Shown in pieces: positions 37,442 through 46,741 of a stretch of 64,000 nucleotides of DNA (positions within the stretch are counted from its first letter, which is position 1; each line of letters starts with the position of its first letter). The notes beneath the pieces were generated by a model. The model was not told where the DNA came from, did no database searches, and saw only the letters and a program-made list of their open reading frames with translations. The translations under genes and the position numbers were made by a program. Source of the stretch: Nostoc sp. LPT (GTDB taxonomy: Bacteria > Cyanobacteriota > Cyanobacteriia > Cyanobacteriales > Nostocaceae); assembly GCF_017115165.1 (NCBI RefSeq), contig NZ_JABXKF010000169.1, positions 1-64,000 of the forward strand. Direction: 5' to 3'.

Positions 37442-38560
37442 ATGACGATGTTAAGTCGATTATTGACTATGAAAGAAGCTATAAATGAGCGGGGAAAGAC
37501 CTATGGGCTAATAGCGATCACCTTTGCGATCGTGATCATACTGGAATATTTGACACCCTCTGAGTACGTATTTGGCTACCTCTACACAGGGACGATTTTA
37601 TTAGCAGATTCTCGATTGAATCGGGGAGCGGTTTTGGGGATCACTCTTGCAGCGACAGGATTAACATTGTTGAATTTGTTTATTCCCGGAGGAGAAATGA
37701 TTAATTCTCCAACGTTGGCAAATAGGTTGATTGCAGTATTGGCGTTGTTGGTAACAGGTTGGTTAAGCGATCGCAATCACCGCAATGAAGAAGCGATCGC
37801 TTATACTCAAGCACAATTACGCTCCCAAGAACAACTAGCGATCATGCGTGAAGATTTTGTTTCCACCCTAACGCATGATTTGAAAACACCCCTATTAGGA
37901 GCAATTGAAACGCTGAAATATTTTCAAAATGAGCAATTCGGTGAAATCACGCCCATGCAAGCAAAAGTCTTACAAACAATGGCTCGTAGTCATGGCAGTA
38001 CACTGCAATTAGTCCAAACACTTTTAGATGTGTACCGCAATGATGCCGAAGGGCTGAAACTACAGATATCACCTGTTAACTTGGTGACAGTGGCGGAAGA
38101 GATCGTTGCTACCCTGACTGAACTAGCGAAAACACGTCAGGTTTATATTTCTCTGCACTATGGCGAATCAGATTTTCGCAGCTTTCTCTGGGTAAATGGC
38201 GATTCTTTACAAGTTGGGCGAGTTTTCACCAATCTCTTGAGTAACGGCATTAACCATACCCCTCGTGGCGGTAAAGTGGAAGTAGTATTTGAAGGTTATT
38301 CTAGCGATCAAGTGGTAAAAATACTCGATACTGGTTCCGGCATTACCGAAAAAGAGTTACCTCACTTATTTGAGAGATTTTATCAAGGAAATAGCGATCG
38401 CCACGTCTCCGGCTCTGGGCTAGGACTTTATTTGACCAGGCAAATTATTACTGCTCATGGGGGTACAATTTGGGCAGAGAATCGCTCACCACGCGGCGCA
38501 CTGTTTGGTTTCCGACTGCCAGCTTGTCCGCCACCGGGGAGTAGTAGTGCTGAGTGCTGA
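37442..38560 (+). CDS. Membrane-bound sensor histidine kinase
   Basis: The 372-residue protein has an N-terminal membrane part (about residues 20-105, three or four helices), a short coiled coil, and HisKA with the phosphorylation site in STLTHDLKTPLLGAIE. The HATPase has LSNGINHTPRGG (N box), ILDTGSGI (G1), LFERFYQGNSDRHVSGSGLG (F/G2 boxes) and HGGTIWAENR. No extracellular domain of any size is seen, so it may sense membrane or intramembrane signals. It is followed after about 150 repeat-filled bases by a LuxR-type response regulator, its likely partner. Confidence 0.88.
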   Translation: MTMLSRLLTMKEAINERGKTYGLIAITFAIVIILEYLTPSEYVFGYLYTGTILLADSRLNRGAVLGITLAATGLTLLNLFIPGGEMINSPTLANRLIAVLALLVTGWLSDRNHRNEEAIAYTQAQLRSQEQLAIMREDFVSTLTHDLKTPLLGAIETLKYFQNEQFGEITPMQAKVLQTMARSHGSTLQLVQTLLDVYRNDAEGLKLQISPVNLVTVAEEIVATLTELAKTRQVYISLHYGESDFRSFLWVNGDSLQVGRVFTNLLSNGINHTPRGGKVEVVFEGYSSDQVVKILDTGSGITEKELPHLFERFYQGNSDRHVSGSGLGLYLTRQIITAHGGTIWAENRSPRGALFGFRLPACPPPGSSSAEC

Positions 38561-38588
38561 GTGCTGAGTGCTGAGTGCTGAGTGCTGA
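38543..38588. repeat. STRR, unit AGTGCTG, about five copies
   Basis: Five consecutive copies of AGTGCTG start inside the last codons of the kinase gene (encoding its SSAEC terminus) and run past its stop. A second tract of CCCAATG heptamers lies at about 38680-38706, just before the response regulator start. Confidence 0.9.
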
Positions 38589-38711
38589 ATAAAGAAGTGG
38601 GGAATCTAACGTTCTCTAATCAAAACTGGGAACTAGGAACGGCCTAAACGCCCCGAAAAAAGCTAACGGAACTGTTTTACCCAATGCCCAATGCCCAATG
38701 CCCAATTACCA

Positions 38712-39395
38712 ATGACAAAAATCTTACTAGTTGAAGATGATGAATTGTTTCGGCTTGGTTTGCGGATGCGGTTGCAACAAGAAACCAGTTTGGAGATTGT
38801 TGCAGAAGCAGAAGATGGGGAACAAGCTGTAGAATTAGCAAATCACTATCCTCTGGATTTGGTCTTGCTGGATATAGGTTTACCGGGAATTGGCGGGATT
38901 GAGGCTTGTCGCCAAATCAAGCAGAAGCACCCAAATTTACCAATTCTTGTTTTAACGTCTCGTTCTGAAAAACCCCTGATTTCGCGGTTAATTGCCGCCG
39001 GGGCGCAAGGTTACTGCCTTAAAGGTATTCCGGCTGAGTCTTTGATATTGGCAGTGCGATCGGTTGCTGCGGGCGCTTCTTGGTGGGATCAAACGGCAAC
39101 AACTGAAATTAGAGCCGCTTTTGAGGGCAATTCGATGGCGGTGCAGTCTGCAAAAACTGAGGAATCTTTAGAAAATCCTTTAACGAAGCGGGAGCAAGAA
39201 ATTTTGGCACTAGTAGCAGCTGGCAAAAGCAATCAAGAAATTGCTGAAATTCTCTACATTGCCCCTGGTACAGTGCGGGTTCATGTCCATGCTATTTTAC
39301 AGAAACTAGAAGTACGCGATCGCACCCAAGCCGCAGTCTTAGCTATCCAAAAAGGATTGGTAGCACCAGAATTGTTGATTAATTCCAATCCCTAA
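38712..39395 (+). CDS. NarL/LuxR-type response regulator
   Basis: I chose the ATG at 38712 (MTKILLVEDDELFRLGL); the open frame extends 21 bases upstream into CCCAATG repeats. The receiver domain has the acidic pair in EDDE, phosphoacceptor Asp in LVLLDIGLPGIGG, Thr/Ser in VLTSR, and Lys in YCLKG. A C-terminal LuxR helix-turn-helix follows (TKREQEILALVAAGKSNQEI, APGTVRVHVHAILQKLEVRD). It is the likely DNA-binding output of the preceding kinase. The stop codon falls in a CCCTAAT heptamer tract shared with the convergent gene. Confidence 0.92.
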   Translation: MTKILLVEDDELFRLGLRMRLQQETSLEIVAEAEDGEQAVELANHYPLDLVLLDIGLPGIGGIEACRQIKQKHPNLPILVLTSRSEKPLISRLIAAGAQGYCLKGIPAESLILAVRSVAAGASWWDQTATTEIRAAFEGNSMAVQSAKTEESLENPLTKREQEILALVAAGKSNQEIAEILYIAPGTVRVHVHAILQKLEVRDRTQAAVLAIQKGLVAPELLINSNP

Positions 39396-40792
39396 TCCCC
39401 AGTCCCTAATCCCTTTTCCAATTTTGAAAATTGCGATGAGATATCAGGTTGCTCTACAGGAATTTCGATCACAAACTCTGCTCCTTTGCCAGCAGATGAG
39501 GTACAACTAATATTTCCTCGGTGTTTTTGGACGATAATCTGATAGCTAATAGATAATCCTAGCCCACTACCTTTGCCCACAGGTTTTGTTGTAAAAAATG
39601 GATCGAATAAACGCGATCGCAACGACTCTTCAATACCAAGACCATTATCAGCGATCGCAATTTTGACTAGATTCAAGTCTGTCACCTCTGTATGAATCCG
39701 AATTTGGAGAGTAGGGAGTAGGGAGTAGGGAGTAGAAGATTGATTCCCCATTCCCCATTCCTCATTTCCCATTCCCTCTTCTGGAAATTGATTCCTCATT
39801 CCCTCTTCTATTGCATCAATAGCATTATTCAATAGATGCATAAATACTTGATTTAGTTCACTCGCATAACAAGTGACTAGGGGCAAGTTACCATAATCTT
39901 TCACTACAACAATTGCCGGACGATCGGCTGCTTCCCTGAGCCGATGTTGTAACATTACCAAAGTATTTTCGATATCTTCATGAATATTTACCCGTTTTAT
40001 CTCTGCTTCATCATGCCGAGAAAAATGTTGTAGCGCCAGTACAATTTCCCGGATGCGATCAGAGCCTCTATACATTGCACCTATCAGGTTTTGTAAATCT
40101 TTAATGATAAAATTTAGGTCTAAATCTTTGGCTATTTGCTGAATTTTTGGTGTGGGTTTGGGATATTCCTGCTGATAGACTTCAATTATATTTATTAGGT
40201 CTTCCACATATTGACCAGCATATTGGAGATTTCCATAAATAAAACTGATCGGGTTATTAATCTCGTGAGCCAGCCCAGCTACTAACTGTCCCAGTGCCAC
40301 CATCTTTTCGTTCTGAATTTGTTGAACTTGAGAAGCTTTTAAGTTGTCAAGAGCCTGTTGGAGTAAAAAGTTTTTTTCTTGCAGTTTAACTTGGAGCAAA
40401 CGTAAATTAATCTGATTTTCAATTCGCAACACTACTTCTGCACCATGAAAAGGTTTTGCAATATAATCTACACCACCAACATCAAATGCCTTTACCTTAT
40501 CTACAACATCATCCAGAGCGCTAATAAAAATTACTGGGACTTCACTAGTTTTATCGTCAGCTTTTAGTTGTTGACAAACTTGGTAGCCATCCATACCTGG
40601 CATATTGATATCCAGCAAAATCACATCGGGCAAAACCATTTGACATGCAGTCAGTGCCATTTTTCCGTTTAAGGCTTTGCGAACTTCAAAACCTTGTGCA
40701 GTCAACATCGCCGATAAAAGCCGCAAATTATCTGGGGTATCATCGACCACCAAAATATTTTTTTTCTGATGGTTAGTTTGATTAAAATGCAT
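39392..40792 (-). CDS. Response regulator-histidine kinase hybrid (REC-HisKA-HATPase)
   Basis: The 466-residue soluble protein has an N-terminal receiver (ILVVDDTPDNLRLL, VILLDINMPGMDGY, IAKPF). A coiled coil and HisKA follow, with phospho-His in VAGLAHEINNPISFIYGN. The HATPase has LNNAIDAIEEG, IADNGLGI, FFTTKPVGKGSGLGLS. This is the common cyanobacterial REC-HK type. Between the N box and G1 box about 30 residues (EEGMRNQFPEEGMGNEEWGM, then GNQSSTPYSLL) come from heptamer repeats (39712-39800). The last residues GLGTGD are also repeat-derived. It probably belongs to the same signalling cluster as the next two genes upstream. Confidence 0.88.
   Translation of the reverse strand: MHFNQTNHQKKNILVVDDTPDNLRLLSAMLTAQGFEVRKALNGKMALTACQMVLPDVILLDINMPGMDGYQVCQQLKADDKTSEVPVIFISALDDVVDKVKAFDVGGVDYIAKPFHGAEVVLRIENQINLRLLQVKLQEKNFLLQQALDNLKASQVQQIQNEKMVALGQLVAGLAHEINNPISFIYGNLQYAGQYVEDLINIIEVYQQEYPKPTPKIQQIAKDLDLNFIIKDLQNLIGAMYRGSDRIREIVLALQHFSRHDEAEIKRVNIHEDIENTLVMLQHRLREAADRPAIVVVKDYGNLPLVTCYASELNQVFMHLLNNAIDAIEEGMRNQFPEEGMGNEEWGMGNQSSTPYSLLPTLQIRIHTEVTDLNLVKIAIADNGLGIEESLRSRLFDPFFTTKPVGKGSGLGLSISYQIIVQKHRGNISCTSSAGKGAEFVIEIPVEQPDISSQFSKLEKGLGTGD
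39712..39800. repeat. Heptamer repeats inside a kinase coding sequence
   Basis: GGAGTAG units (about four) are followed by CCCCATT/CCTCATT units. The block keeps the reading frame of the surrounding HATPase domain open. Confidence 0.85.
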
Positions 40793-41060
40793 TTTTGATC
40801 AAAAGTTATGCGTATAATTATTGAGGATAGTAAATTCTTCTTTAAAATCACCCTAAAATTTGTTGACCGATTTCACCGAAATACTTATATTTATAGTTTA
40901 ACTCTCACGTGGCTGGAGAGTTTTGCAGATTATCGAAGCTATTGGCCAGTTATCACCTTTGGCAACCTGATGAACTGCTGTAAGGATTATAGTAGATAGC
41001 ACTCACAAATTATCTAGCCGAGGCTCAATAATGAAATTTTTCCCAGGTACTACTTGATAG

Positions 41061-41732
41061 CTACCATTGAGGTGCTGAGGTGAGCAACTCAAGAGCCAGT
41101 TGCTGTTTTATGGGTTTAGAAAATAAATATCCTTGAGCAAAATTACAGTTTAAACTTCTCAATTGGGCTAACTGTTCTTGTGTTTCGACACCTTCAGCGA
41201 TCGCACTCATCCCCATTGAGTTGGCAATGCCAATCATTGCTGGTACTAACCCCATATTTTCTTTGTTCTCCTGCATCCGTTTGACGAAGGATTTATCAAT
41301 TTTGAGTGCATTTAAAGGAAAGCTGTGCAGGTAACTCAAAGAGGAAAATCCTGTACCAAAGTCATCCATAATCAACTTGATTTTTCGCTGCTTTAGTTGT
41401 TGAAGAATTATTTTTATTGCATCTGTATTTTCCATGATTACACTTTCAGTAATTTCTAATTCTAAATATGCCGGATTTATTTTATTTTCATAAATTATTT
41501 GGTCAATTTGTTCTACAAAATTCGGCTGTAAAAATAATCTTGCACTCAAATTGACACTCATAGTTAGAGGTTCTGGTGTCACTGGATAATGTTGCCAGAT
41601 GCTTAATTGATGACAAGCTGACTGTAATACCCAAGTATTGATGACATTAATTAAACCCGTTTCTTCGGCCACAGGAATAAATTCTATGGGAGAAACCAAA
41701 CCCCGAATCGGATGTTGCCAGCGCACCAAGGC
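41061..41732 (-). pseudogene. EAL-domain half separated from its gene by a stop codon
   Basis: This is the in-frame continuation of the REC-GGDEF gene beyond a TAA at 41733-41735. It encodes an almost complete c-di-GMP phosphodiesterase domain: ALVRWQHPIRGLVSPIEFIP, LELEITESVIMEN, IIMDDFGTGFSSLSYLHSFP-like text (seen as LIMDDFGTGFSSLSYL), LKIDKSFVKRM and AIAEGVETQEQL. The stop replaces the Glu of the E-A-L motif, a metal ligand. A TTG (41727-41729) could start a separate EAL product, but it would lack the first motif residues. Readthrough, fission or decay are all possible. Confidence 0.78.
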
Positions 41733-42896
41733 TTAAAATCCAGAAATTCTACCTGTAGCCAGGGAAATAATTGGCTGATAGTAAACCAGGAATTCTTGCC
41801 TTCCAACAGCCCTCCGCAAGTCATTTTCTAACTCTAAAAGCTGAATAGCTTGCTGATGCATCGCTGGATTAAAAACGTGATATTTGGCTCTTCCTTGAGC
41901 CTTAGCTCGATACATTGCAGTATCAGCATCCCGCAGCAAATACTCTGGACGATCATAATCTTTATTGCCCCAACTAATCCCAATACTGGCATTCATAAAT
42001 ACTTCATATCTTGACAGTTGAAAAGCAAGTGATAGCTGTTGCAAAATCCTTTCGGCAACTTGGATTGCTATATTGATATCTGTGATATTCTCTAGGAGAA
42101 TTCCAAATTCATCCCCGCCTAATCGTGCTAAAGTATCACCAGGTATTAGACATGCTTGTAAGCGGTGAGCAATGGATATCAGCAATTCATCTCCCACCGG
42201 ATGACCAAGAGAATCATTAATAACTTTGAAGCGATCACAGTCCAAAAAAAGTACCGCAAACTGATAATTAGATTCTTGCTTGGCGCGATTGAGAGCATTT
42301 TCTAATCGCCGAATAAACAAAACTCGGTTTGATAATCCAGTTAGGGAATCATGCAGTGCTATATCTAGCAGTTGACTTTGCAATTGCTGGCGGGAATCGA
42401 TTTCTTGCTGGAGTTTTTGGAGAGTTTTTTCTAGCTCCCCAGTTCGCTGTTTTACCCGATCTTCAAGTTCAGCATTTAGTTTCAATATTTCTAATCGCGC
42501 CGATCTCAATGCCAGCTGATTTTGCACGCGCACTAAAACTTCTTGAAACTCAAAAGGTTTGGTGATGTAGTCTACACCACCCACTTTAAAAGCTTTAACT
42601 TTGTCAAAAACATCATCTAAAGCGCTAATAAAAATTATTGGAATATCGGCTGTTAGCTCCCAAGCTTTAAAGGTCTGGCAAATTTCATACCCATCTACTT
42701 CTGGCATCATGATATCGAGTAGAATCAAATCAGGTAATAATGTTTGAGTTGCTGTCAGTGCCATTTGCCAGTTCAAAGCTTTACGAACGTTATACCCTTC
42801 CCTTGTCAATATGGAGGATAAAACCCGGAGGTTATCCGCCATATCATCAACGATCAAAATATCTTTTTTATTAGAGTCTAAATGCTCGTAATTCAT
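41733..42896 (-). CDS. REC-GGDEF diguanylate cyclase (EAL part cut off by stop)
   Basis: The 387-residue product has a receiver (DILIVDDMADNLRVL, LILLDIMMPEVDGY, ITKPFEF), a coiled coil, and a GGDEF domain with DSLTGLSNRVLF, VLFLDCDRFKVINDSLGHP and the intact active motif LARLGGDEFGIL. It should make c-di-GMP when phosphorylated. It ends FLVYYQPIISLATGRISGF, exactly before the EAL motif. Its ATG overlaps the stop of the upstream hybrid kinase (ATGA), so the two are translationally coupled and the kinase is its likely phosphodonor. Confidence 0.88.
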   Translation of the reverse strand: MNYEHLDSNKKDILIVDDMADNLRVLSSILTREGYNVRKALNWQMALTATQTLLPDLILLDIMMPEVDGYEICQTFKAWELTADIPIIFISALDDVFDKVKAFKVGGVDYITKPFEFQEVLVRVQNQLALRSARLEILKLNAELEDRVKQRTGELEKTLQKLQQEIDSRQQLQSQLLDIALHDSLTGLSNRVLFIRRLENALNRAKQESNYQFAVLFLDCDRFKVINDSLGHPVGDELLISIAHRLQACLIPGDTLARLGGDEFGILLENITDINIAIQVAERILQQLSLAFQLSRYEVFMNASIGISWGNKDYDRPEYLLRDADTAMYRAKAQGRAKYHVFNPAMHQQAIQLLELENDLRRAVGRQEFLVYYQPIISLATGRISGF

Positions 42897-45800
42897 TCTA
42901 AGTTTGTTGTAGTCAATTCCATGATTTTCTCAAACTGGTAGTTATTTGCTAAATCCCTGAGAACTTGGAAAACTTGAGCATTATCTGATGGAATTTGCTT
43001 GAGTAACTCTAAAATCAGTTCATCGCTACAGCTAGCTGCGGCATAGTGAACCTGTTGGAGCCACTCAGGTGACATTTGTGATAAATGCCCCAGGAGTTCG
43101 GCAACACTGACAAAAATCTGTGTAGCTCGATCGACAACTACTGTGTTTGTGGTTTCTACTTGATTCGTATATTTTAAACCCAGATGTTTGCTCAGTTTTT
43201 CCAATAATACTTCCTGTTTGAATGGCTTGCGAATAAAATCATCACAGCCAATGGACAAAATTTTCTGGCGTTCTTCCTCAAAAGCGCTAGCAGTTAGGGC
43301 AATAATGATTGTATTTGTCTGGGAGCTATCTGGCGTTGCTCTAGAGAAGTTATAAGAGGGAGCCAAGGCTGTTGGCATCCGTGATCGCAAAGTGGACGCA
43401 CCAGAAGCATCATTTTCTATCACACCACTTGTTTCTGGTGTGGAAGACTCTTTGCGTACAACTTTCAGAACCTCACCCTCGCCTGAATCGTTTAACTCTT
43501 CTGCAAGGTACTGGCTCCCCAATGATACCGGTTGTTTCAATTTTGGGAACCTCCGCGACGTATTGGCTGTCCCATGCCCGATTTCTCTAGCTTTAATAAT
43601 TCTTGTGGCTTCGTAACCGTCCATGACTGGCATTCGCATATCCATAAAAATCAGGTGTGGTTGCCAAGATTCCCAATTAGCGATCGCTTCACTACCATCT
43701 GTAGCTTCATTAACTTCAAAGCCTAGAGATGTGAGTATTTTAACTAGCAAGATACGGCTTTCTTTGGAGTCGTCAACTACGAGAATGCGGTATACTTTTT
43801 CACTAAGTGCTAAAGCTCTAATTTGTGATTTAATTTGGTTTATCGGGATTTCTCTGGGGCAAGTTAGAGCAATCTGAATATTAAAGGCAAATGTACTACC
43901 GACACCAGGCATTGTGCTGACAGTAATATCTCCTCCCATCAGTTGCACGTATTTACGGCTAATCGCTAAACCCAGTCCCGTCCCTTGTTGGAATTTTCTG
44001 CCGATTTCGGTTTGTTCAAAAGCCTCAAACAACAAGTCAAGTTCTTGTGGGGCAATACCACAGCCAGTATCTTGTACCTCGAAGATTAGGGATTGGGGAT
44101 TAGGGATTGGGGATTGGGCTGAAGAAGCAGACGGGTAGGAAGTATGAAGTAAGGGTGAAAACGAAAAATTCACTCTTTCCTCGCTCTCTCTAGTCCCCAG
44201 TCCCCATTGCCCCTTATCCCCAGAGGGGGCCCCGAGTTCCCCAGTCCCCAGTCCCCAGTCCCCAGCCCCCAGTCTCACCCGTAGCGTCACCCTCCCTTGA
44301 TCGGTAAATTTGATCGCATTTCCCAAGAGGTTGAGCAATACTTGACACAGTTTATTTTCATCTGTTTCTATGTATTTAGGAATATCTGGCGCACATTCAA
44401 ACAGTAATTCTAAATTTTTAGATGCAGCACGCAAGTGCAACATCTCTTCTAAGTTCTTCAACAAATGAATTAAGTCAAAGCTGCTGCAATTTAATGTGAT
44501 TTTGCCAGCTTCGATTTTAGACATTTCTAGAATGTCGTTAATTAATTTGAGTAGATGTTCGCCAGCACGATTAATTATTGCCAAGTTTTCTTGATGTTCG
44601 CTAGATAGCGAATAATCTCGACTCATGACTTGGGTAAAACCAAGAATGGCATTGAGTGGGGTACGCAGTTCGTGACTCATGTTAGCAAGGAATTCGCTTT
44701 TGGCGAGGTTGGCGGCAGCACTTCGCGCCGCTTCCCGAACAGCTGCTTGTTGTTCCTGTGCAGCGATTTTTTGCGATTGAATCAGTTCTTCTTGGGTGGT
44801 TTGCAGTTGCTCGATAACTTGCTGGAACTCTTCAGTACGTTTTTTTACTTGAGCCTCTAAGGTGCGATTGTATTCTGCTAATAACTTTTCTGTTTGTTTG
44901 CGTTGGGTAATATCAAAAAATGTGGCGATCGCAAAAGCCAGATTTCCCGATTCATCATAAATTGGCTTTCCTAAAATTTCAATGGGAGTAATCTTGCCCC
45001 AACGGCGAATTTCCATATCATCAACCCTGGTGCTTTGCCCTTGTAATGCCCTTAAAATCGGCAGGCGATCGCTGGGGTAAAGTTGATTTGTCCCGGCAAG
45101 GTAAGCTTGATATATCTCTGACAATTCTTTGACTTTAACTTCTGCGTAGACGCGTAGCGGTGAGGGGGTCGCAGTCTTGGCGGTTCCCGTCGATTGCGAC
45201 CCCCCGAACCCGTTGGCGCAGCCTCTCGTAGAGAAGGGCTTGTTGTTAGACATCGCTCCTTGACCGAGAATTTGCTGCCCAATCTGATTTGTATAATAAG
45301 GTTCACCTTCAGCATCGATGATAAATACACCTACCGGCATGGCTTCTAAAAATTGAGTTAGCTGACTCTGATTATGAGATAGTGCCTCATTTAAAACTTG
45401 CATTTGGGCATTCTTTGCTTCTAAAGTACTAAAAGATGCTTGGAGTTGCTTTGCCATAGTTTCAAATGATTTGGCTAGTTCTCCCAGTTCATCGGAACGC
45501 TGAATGTCTGGTATTTGCTCCCATTCACCTTCAGCAATTTTCTTCGCCGATCTGTTTAATTGTAAAATCGGCTTAATTACCCAACGAGCAGTCAAAATTC
45601 CAATTCTTGTAGCCACTAAAAAAGCAACTATGCACAGCAAAATAGTGATGCGGGTGTTGGCATTAATTTGCTCCATAAATTCGCCTTCGGGAATCACCGC
45701 CACAATCAGCCAATCTAAACCCAGTTCATCCTTCCAGCTTTTTACCTGCACAAAATAACGCATTCCATCGGCGGTAAAACTTAGCTGTTGCTTCCCCACA

Positions 45801-46717
45801 ACAAACTTAAGACTGCCAAAGCGTTCGATCAAAGACTGTGTTGTGAGTTTAATTAAAGGATTTTGACTATCTAATGCTGATAGACGTTTTCCTTTACCAT
45901 TAACGATTGTATATGGCGGCTCGCTAGTAGAAGAAGCCACTATTAACCCAGAACGCTCTAAAATAAAAGTTTTACCTGACTCTTTGATCTTTAACTTAGC
46001 TAAAAACTTACCAATTTGTGACAAGAGCAAATCAACACTAATCACCCCAATGAATTTGCGATTTTTATCGTAAACAGGATAGCTGGAAGATATGGATAAA
46101 ACTTCTGGTTTATCTTCCCATTGATAAATTTGACTCCAAACTCGTTTGCCTATCTTGACTGGATCTGTATACCAAGCTTCTACACGAGGATCGTAATTTT
46201 TGACTTCCTGTAAATGGCGGCGATTTCCTTGGTTGTCTGTAGGATAAACATAGAGTTTGCCTGTACCACGCTTGGCGCTAACTTCATTAATTAAGAGCTG
46301 GCCATTATCTAGACGCTCAACACCGATAAATTCACCTTTGGGATTGGCAAAGCTGTTGTAACCAACATTGAAAACCTGCATTTGTTTCCAAAAGTAATTG
46401 CCGGTGGTTTGAAAGTCCGAAAGGTTGAGCAAACCTAGCTCAATCGCATCTAAGTTGATTTGATTGATTTGCTTTGGGGTTGTTAAATAGCTATCAAGAT
46501 GCTGTTCAATGCGATCGCAGATTTCATTTTCTAATTGAGTAGCAAGCTCTTTTACTGCTTTTTGGCCGTTTTGATAGGAAAGATAGCCCACAAGTCCCAC
46601 GGCACCACAAATTTGCAAGATAAAGGGCACAATCAGAACATATCTCAGGGGCATCTTGGCATAAACTTTGCCAACTAAGCGATTAAATGATTTGACGGGC
46701 TGAAGTTTGGATAACAT
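42893..46717 (-). CDS. Hybrid sensor histidine kinase (Cache-HAMP-PAS-HisKA-HATPase-REC) with repeat insertions
   Basis: This is a protein of about 1,274 residues. It has an N-terminal membrane helix, a periplasmic dCache domain (AWYTDPVKIGKRVWSQIYQW, FIGVISVDLLLSQIGKFL), a second helix, HAMP (IKPILQLNRSAKKIAEGEWE), and PAS (FLEAMPVGVFIIDAEGEPYY). HisKA has NMSHELRTPLNAILGF, HATPase LLGNAIKFTDQGR and DTGCGIAP, and the receiver IFMDMRMPVMDGYEATRI with FIRKPF. A helical tail may be HPt-like, without a clear phospho-His. Three in-frame insertions interrupt PAS, HATPase and REC. I favour the ATG at 46715-46717; one at 46741 is possible. Confidence 0.88.
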   Translation of the reverse strand: MLSKLQPVKSFNRLVGKVYAKMPLRYVLIVPFILQICGAVGLVGYLSYQNGQKAVKELATQLENEICDRIEQHLDSYLTTPKQINQINLDAIELGLLNLSDFQTTGNYFWKQMQVFNVGYNSFANPKGEFIGVERLDNGQLLINEVSAKRGTGKLYVYPTDNQGNRRHLQEVKNYDPRVEAWYTDPVKIGKRVWSQIYQWEDKPEVLSISSSYPVYDKNRKFIGVISVDLLLSQIGKFLAKLKIKESGKTFILERSGLIVASSTSEPPYTIVNGKGKRLSALDSQNPLIKLTTQSLIERFGSLKFVVGKQQLSFTADGMRYFVQVKSWKDELGLDWLIVAVIPEGEFMEQINANTRITILLCIVAFLVATRIGILTARWVIKPILQLNRSAKKIAEGEWEQIPDIQRSDELGELAKSFETMAKQLQASFSTLEAKNAQMQVLNEALSHNQSQLTQFLEAMPVGVFIIDAEGEPYYTNQIGQQILGQGAMSNNKPFSTRGCANGFGGSQSTGTAKTATPSPLRVYAEVKVKELSEIYQAYLAGTNQLYPSDRLPILRALQGQSTRVDDMEIRRWGKITPIEILGKPIYDESGNLAFAIATFFDITQRKQTEKLLAEYNRTLEAQVKKRTEEFQQVIEQLQTTQEELIQSQKIAAQEQQAAVREAARSAAANLAKSEFLANMSHELRTPLNAILGFTQVMSRDYSLSSEHQENLAIINRAGEHLLKLINDILEMSKIEAGKITLNCSSFDLIHLLKNLEEMLHLRAASKNLELLFECAPDIPKYIETDENKLCQVLLNLLGNAIKFTDQGRVTLRVRLGAGDWGLGTGELGAPSGDKGQWGLGTRESEERVNFSFSPLLHTSYPSASSAQSPIPNPQSLIFEVQDTGCGIAPQELDLLFEAFEQTEIGRKFQQGTGLGLAISRKYVQLMGGDITVSTMPGVGSTFAFNIQIALTCPREIPINQIKSQIRALALSEKVYRILVVDDSKESRILLVKILTSLGFEVNEATDGSEAIANWESWQPHLIFMDMRMPVMDGYEATRIIKAREIGHGTANTSRRFPKLKQPVSLGSQYLAEELNDSGEGEVLKVVRKESSTPETSGVIENDASGASTLRSRMPTALAPSYNFSRATPDSSQTNTIIIALTASAFEEERQKILSIGCDDFIRKPFKQEVLLEKLSKHLGLKYTNQVETTNTVVVDRATQIFVSVAELLGHLSQMSPEWLQQVHYAAASCSDELILELLKQIPSDNAQVFQVLRDLANNYQFEKIMELTTTNLE
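43330..43590. other. In-frame insertion in the receiver domain
   Basis: About 85 residues (such as RRFPKLKQPVSLGSQYLAEE and SGASTLRSRMPTALAPSYNF) sit between helix 3 (IKAREIGHG) and strand 4 (TIIIALTASAFEEER) of the receiver. The sequence is low-complexity and matches no receiver element. Confidence 0.6.
44080..44285. repeat. STRR insertion in the HATPase domain
   Basis: GATTGGG/GATTAGG and CCCCAGT heptamer tracts (about 44083-44119 and 44232-44274) bracket unrelated DNA. They encode about 65 residues including GAGDWGLGTGELGAPSGDK, between strand VTLRVRL and FEVQDTGCGI. Confidence 0.85.
45138..45255. repeat. SDR insertion with hairpin in the PAS domain
   Basis: GGGGGTCGCA (45164-45173) pairs perfectly with TGCGACCCCC (45195-45204), followed by the CCGTTGGCGCAGCCTCTCG dispersed-repeat signature found elsewhere in intergenic DNA. 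Here it is translated as about 40 residues (such as GCANGFGGSQSTGTAKTATP) between NQIGQQILGQG and VKVKELSEIYQAYLAG. Confidence 0.8.
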
Positions 46718-46741
46718 TGTAGTTTTATTCTTCCCCAGCAT

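Noticed and set aside
44080-44285. Possible CRISPR-like array from regular CCCCAGT/GATTGGG units
   Set aside because: Units are heptamers without spacers; they are STRRs.
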